A model generated the notes under the pieces. That model had not been told where the DNA came from and did no database searches. It was given only the letters and a program-made list of their open reading frames with translations. Below, piece by piece: positions 6,337-7,960 of a stretch of DNA of 7,960 nucleotides; the first letter of the stretch is position 1; every line of letters starts with the position of its first letter. A program made the translations under genes and the position numbers. The stretch is taken from positions 1 to 7,960 of the forward strand of contig JAQSWC010000102.1 in the NCBI GenBank assembly GCA_029266815.1, in the 5' to 3' direction. This DNA is from Paucimonas sp. GTDB taxonomy: Bacteria; Pseudomonadota; Gammaproteobacteria; Burkholderiales; Burkholderiaceae_D.

Positions 6337-7017
6337 TTACGGGCTTTGCGGAGGCAGCAGTTCCAGCAGCGATAGCGGCATGTCTGCGATCATGTCGGCA
6401 GACCATTCCGCAGGCTCGGTATGGCCACAATAGCCCCAGGCTGCGGCAACGGTCGTCATGTTGGCTGCAGCGCCTGCCTGGATGTCGCGCAGATCGTCAC
6501 CCACATACCAGCAGTCTTCGGGACGCACATTGAGCCTGCGCGCCGCTTCCAACAGCGGTGCCGGATGCGGCTTCGAATGAGGCGTGGTGTCGCCTGAGAC
6601 GACGCAGGCTGCATCGCCCAGGCCGATCTTGGGCGTCAGGATATCCGTGAAGCGTTGCATCTTGTTAGTAACGATGCCCCACGCAATTCCCTTGGCGTTG
6701 AGCGAATCGAGCATCTCCCTAACGCCCTCAAAAAGACGGGTCTCGACGGCAATTGACGACTGGTAATTTTCCAGAAATTCCTTGCGTAGTTCTTCGAAGC
6801 CTTCATCGCCCGGTTCGAGAGCGAATCCTGCGCCGATCAAGCCGCGTGCGCCGGCCGAGGCCACGGGACGCAATGCCTCGTAAGGCGCAGGCTCGAGCGA
6901 GCGCGCCAGACGCACCTTATTGAGCGCGCGAGCAAGATCGGGTGCAGTGTCTGCCAGCGTGCCGTCAAGGTCGAAGAGGATCGCGCGCGGGAAAGCGTGT
7001 TGTTTCGAAGCATTCAT
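6337..7017 (-). CDS. gph: HAD-IA phosphatase, Gph family, probably MupP-like
   Basis: A cytoplasmic HAD-superfamily phosphatase of 226 aa. Motif I DLDGT is at 16-20 (nucleophile Asp16, general acid Asp18). The helical cap follows, then motif II VTN at 116-118 (Thr117), motif III Lys149 in SKPHP, and motif IV GDDLRD at 173-178. By convention it is called phosphoglycolate phosphatase (2-phosphoglycolate to glycolate). Two features point instead to MupP, the N-acetylmuramic acid 6-phosphate phosphatase of Pseudomonas cell-wall recycling. It sits directly after ubiG, as in Pseudomonas, and it shares GDDLRD and the F-E-x-L-R-x-E-F-L-E-x-Y-Q cap stretch (74-85), whereas E. coli Gph has GDSRND. That comparison is from memory. 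Start ATG 7017-7015 lies four bases after the ubiG stop, so the two are probably one operon. The Shine-Dalgarno is weak (GGAATAA). Family certain, substrate inferred. Confidence 0.92.
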   Translation of the reverse strand: MNASKQHAFPRAILFDLDGTLADTAPDLARALNKVRLARSLEPAPYEALRPVASAGARGLIGAGFALEPGDEGFEELRKEFLENYQSSIAVETRLFEGVREMLDSLNAKGIAWGIVTNKMQRFTDILTPKIGLGDAACVVSGDTTPHSKPHPAPLLEAARRLNVRPEDCWYVGDDLRDIQAGAAANMTTVAAAWGYCGHTEPAEWSADMIADMPLSLLELLPPQSP

Positions 7018-7021
7018 GAAA

Positions 7022-7717
7022 TTATTCCGGCTTGGTGCAAGCCACCAGGTAATTGACGCTCGTGTCGTCGTTCAGGGAGTAGATCTTGGTGAGGGGGTTG
7101 TAGCTCATGCCTTTCATTCCGTCGAGCGAGAAACCCGCTTTGCGGATGTAGCTTGCCAACTCGGCAGGCGTAATGAATTTGGCATAGTCATGCGTGCCCT
7201 TGGGCAGCAGCCTCAATACATATTCGGCACCTAAAACGGCGAACAAGTAGGACTTCGGATTACGGTTGATGGTGGAAAAGAAAATCCTCCCGCCCGGCTT
7301 TGCCAGCGCGGCGCAGGCTGAAACTACCGCGGCAGGGTCGGGAACATGCTCCAGCATTTCCATGCAGGTCACGACGTCGTAATGGCCAGGTTCGCGTGCG
7401 GCGAGGTCTTCTGCTGAGATGAGTTCGTAACGGACGCGGACGCCAGATTCGAGGCTGTGCAGGTCGGCCACCTTCAAGGCTTTTTCCGACAGGTCGATGC
7501 CTGTGACGTCGGCACCTTTCCGTGCCATCGATTCGGCAAGAATTCCGCCGCCGCATCCGATATCGACCACCGTCTTCCCGGCGAGCGGAGCGCGGCTGTT
7601 GATCCACTCCAGCCGCAAGGGGTTGATTTCATGGAGCGGGCGGAACTCGGAGGTGGGATCCCACCAACGGTGTGCAAGATCACTGAATTTCTGTAGTTCG
7701 ATCGGGTCGGCGTTCAT
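7022..7717 (-). CDS. ubiG: UbiG, ubiquinone biosynthesis O-methyltransferase
   Basis: A SAM-dependent methyltransferase that performs both O-methylations of ubiquinone synthesis (2-polyprenyl-6-hydroxyphenol and 3-demethylubiquinol) at the inner face of the membrane. The start at 7717 gives [15 protein letters not shown] and 231 aa, matching the family. An in-frame ATG at 7795 would add 26 residues of unlike sequence, would touch the ompA terminator, and lies upstream of the likely transcription start. Residues W18-W19-D20 belong to the conserved H-R-W-W-D N-terminus. SAM motif I VDIGCGGG is at 51-58, the acidic residue after motif II is in G-I-D (74-76), and E-M-L-E-H-V is at 120-125. The insertion at about 158-181 (FAVLGAEY to HDYAKF) matches the segment that binds membrane lipids in E. 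coli UbiG. The Shine-Dalgarno is weak. It is followed four bases later by the phosphatase gene. Confidence 0.95.
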   Translation of the reverse strand: MNADPIELQKFSDLAHRWWDPTSEFRPLHEINPLRLEWINSRAPLAGKTVVDIGCGGGILAESMARKGADVTGIDLSEKALKVADLHSLESGVRVRYELISAEDLAAREPGHYDVVTCMEMLEHVPDPAAVVSACAALAKPGGRIFFSTINRNPKSYLFAVLGAEYVLRLLPKGTHDYAKFITPAELASYIRKAGFSLDGMKGMSYNPLTKIYSLNDDTSVNYLVACTKPE

Positions 7718-7773
7718 GTTCGGCGCTTGGCTTTGAAACGGCGGAGCAAAAGCTCTCGTAACGGGAAGCGCTG

Positions 7774-7782
7774 ACTGTAGCA
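7774..7782 (-). promoter_or_regulatory. Possible extended -10 promoter of ubiG
   Basis: On the minus strand the sequence reads TGCTACAGT: an extended -10 TGn followed by TACAGT (5 of 6 to TATAAT). No good -35 is seen at 17 bases (TTTTCT). It lies between the ompA terminator and ubiG and would start RNA near 7767, leaving a leader of about 50 bases before ATG 7717. Confidence 0.35.
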
Positions 7783-7796
7783 CAGCCTGCGCCATA

Positions 7797-7823
7797 AGAA
7801 AAAACCCCGCCGCAGCGGGGTTT
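7797..7823 (-). terminator. Terminator of the ompA-family gene
   Basis: Arms 7802-7810 and 7815-7823 pair perfectly over nine positions (AAACCCCGC/GCGGGGTTT) with a 4-base loop. On the minus strand the arm runs into a six-T run, the form of an intrinsic terminator. It begins about 19 bases after the stop codon at 7842 and separates the ompA gene from ubiG. Confidence 0.9.
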
Positions 7824-7841
7824 CATCGGGCCGAAGATCGA

Positions 7842-7960
7842 CTACTGCCGGGTGCGCGTGCCCACCACCTCGATCTCGACACGGCGATTCCTGGCGCGGC
7901 CATCGGATGTCTTGTTGTCGGCCACCGGCTGGCTTTCGCCTTTGCCTTCGGTATAGACCC
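7842..7960 (-). CDS. ompA: OmpA-family outer membrane protein, C-terminal end only
   Basis: The last 38 codons of a gene entering from the right edge, ending at TAG (7844-7842 on the minus strand). The translation begins V-Y-T-E-G-K-G-E-S and contains [13 protein letters not shown], the end of the OmpA/MotB peptidoglycan-binding domain. N-R-R-V-E is its signature and includes the conserved Arg near the diaminopimelate site. Such proteins anchor the outer membrane to peptidoglycan. Too short to tell a porin-like OmpA from a Pal-like or soluble member, though the ompA-ubiG order is usual in Burkholderiales. Followed by its own terminator. Confidence 0.88.
   Translation of the reverse strand, partial: VYTEGKGESQPVADNKTSDGRARNRRVEIEVVGTRTRQ

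Noticed and set aside
6310..6355. Imperfect inverted repeat CTGCCGCC / GGAGGCAG across the natB-phosphatase junction
   Set aside because: One internal mismatch, a loop of about 30 bases and no T-run on either strand; not a convincing terminator.
5859..6533. A 224-codon plus-strand frame spanning the natB end and the phosphatase end
   Set aside because: It is out of frame with natB and antisense to the phosphatase; the translation is low-complexity (Arg, Pro, Ala) without any motif.
7718..7795. N-terminal extension of ubiG by 26 codons from ATG 7795
   Set aside because: The extra residues do not look like UbiG, the codon abuts the ompA terminator, and a probable -10 lies inside the extension.

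Overview
The window looks like ordinary chromosome of a betaproteobacterium, order Burkholderiales, most likely family Oxalobacteraceae (Herminiimonas, Herbaspirillum, Collimonas or a relative). This rests on the moderately GC-rich coding sequence, the protein flavours of Mrp, GltX, UbiG and OmpA, and the ompA-ubiG-phosphatase order, which is typical of Burkholderiales. The placement comes from recall of these families, not from a search.

Layout, left to right. The left edge cuts into mrp/apbC (+), an iron-sulfur cluster carrier ATPase missing only its first few codons. A hairpin with a T-run follows, then gltX (+), glutamyl-tRNA synthetase. Next come a strong-looking promoter, tRNA-Ala(GGC), tRNA-Glu(TTC) and a perfect 17-bp terminator hairpin. 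A second plus-strand unit follows: a secreted alpha/beta-hydrolase (S33/TAP-like peptidase family), natA (ABC ATPase) and natB (ABC-2 permease), with overlapping stop and start codons. Six bases after natB, the minus-strand genes run in from the right edge: the last 38 codons of an OmpA-family protein, a terminator, ubiG (ubiquinone biosynthesis methyltransferase), and a HAD phosphatase annotated by convention as gph but more like MupP of cell-wall recycling. No gene-free stretch reaches 300 bases. The longest, 2673-2817 (about 145 bases), holds only a probable extended -10 promoter for the hydrolase unit.

The main anomaly is in gltX. The reading frame is open and both ends are intact, but about 60 codons are missing between Arg21 and Tyr22. 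These would encode the first half of the Rossmann fold after the HIGH-like motif, including the IEDTD segment whose Glu contacts the substrate. Glutamyl-tRNA synthetase is normally essential. So this is either an assembly or sequencing collapse, a strain with another gltX copy, or a really altered enzyme.

No mobile element, CRISPR array, prophage or biosynthetic cluster is visible. Apart from the gltX deletion, the points of interest are the coupling of a secreted peptidase-like hydrolase to a NatAB exporter, the hairpin pressed against the gltX start, and the MupP-like identity of the phosphatase next to ubiG.
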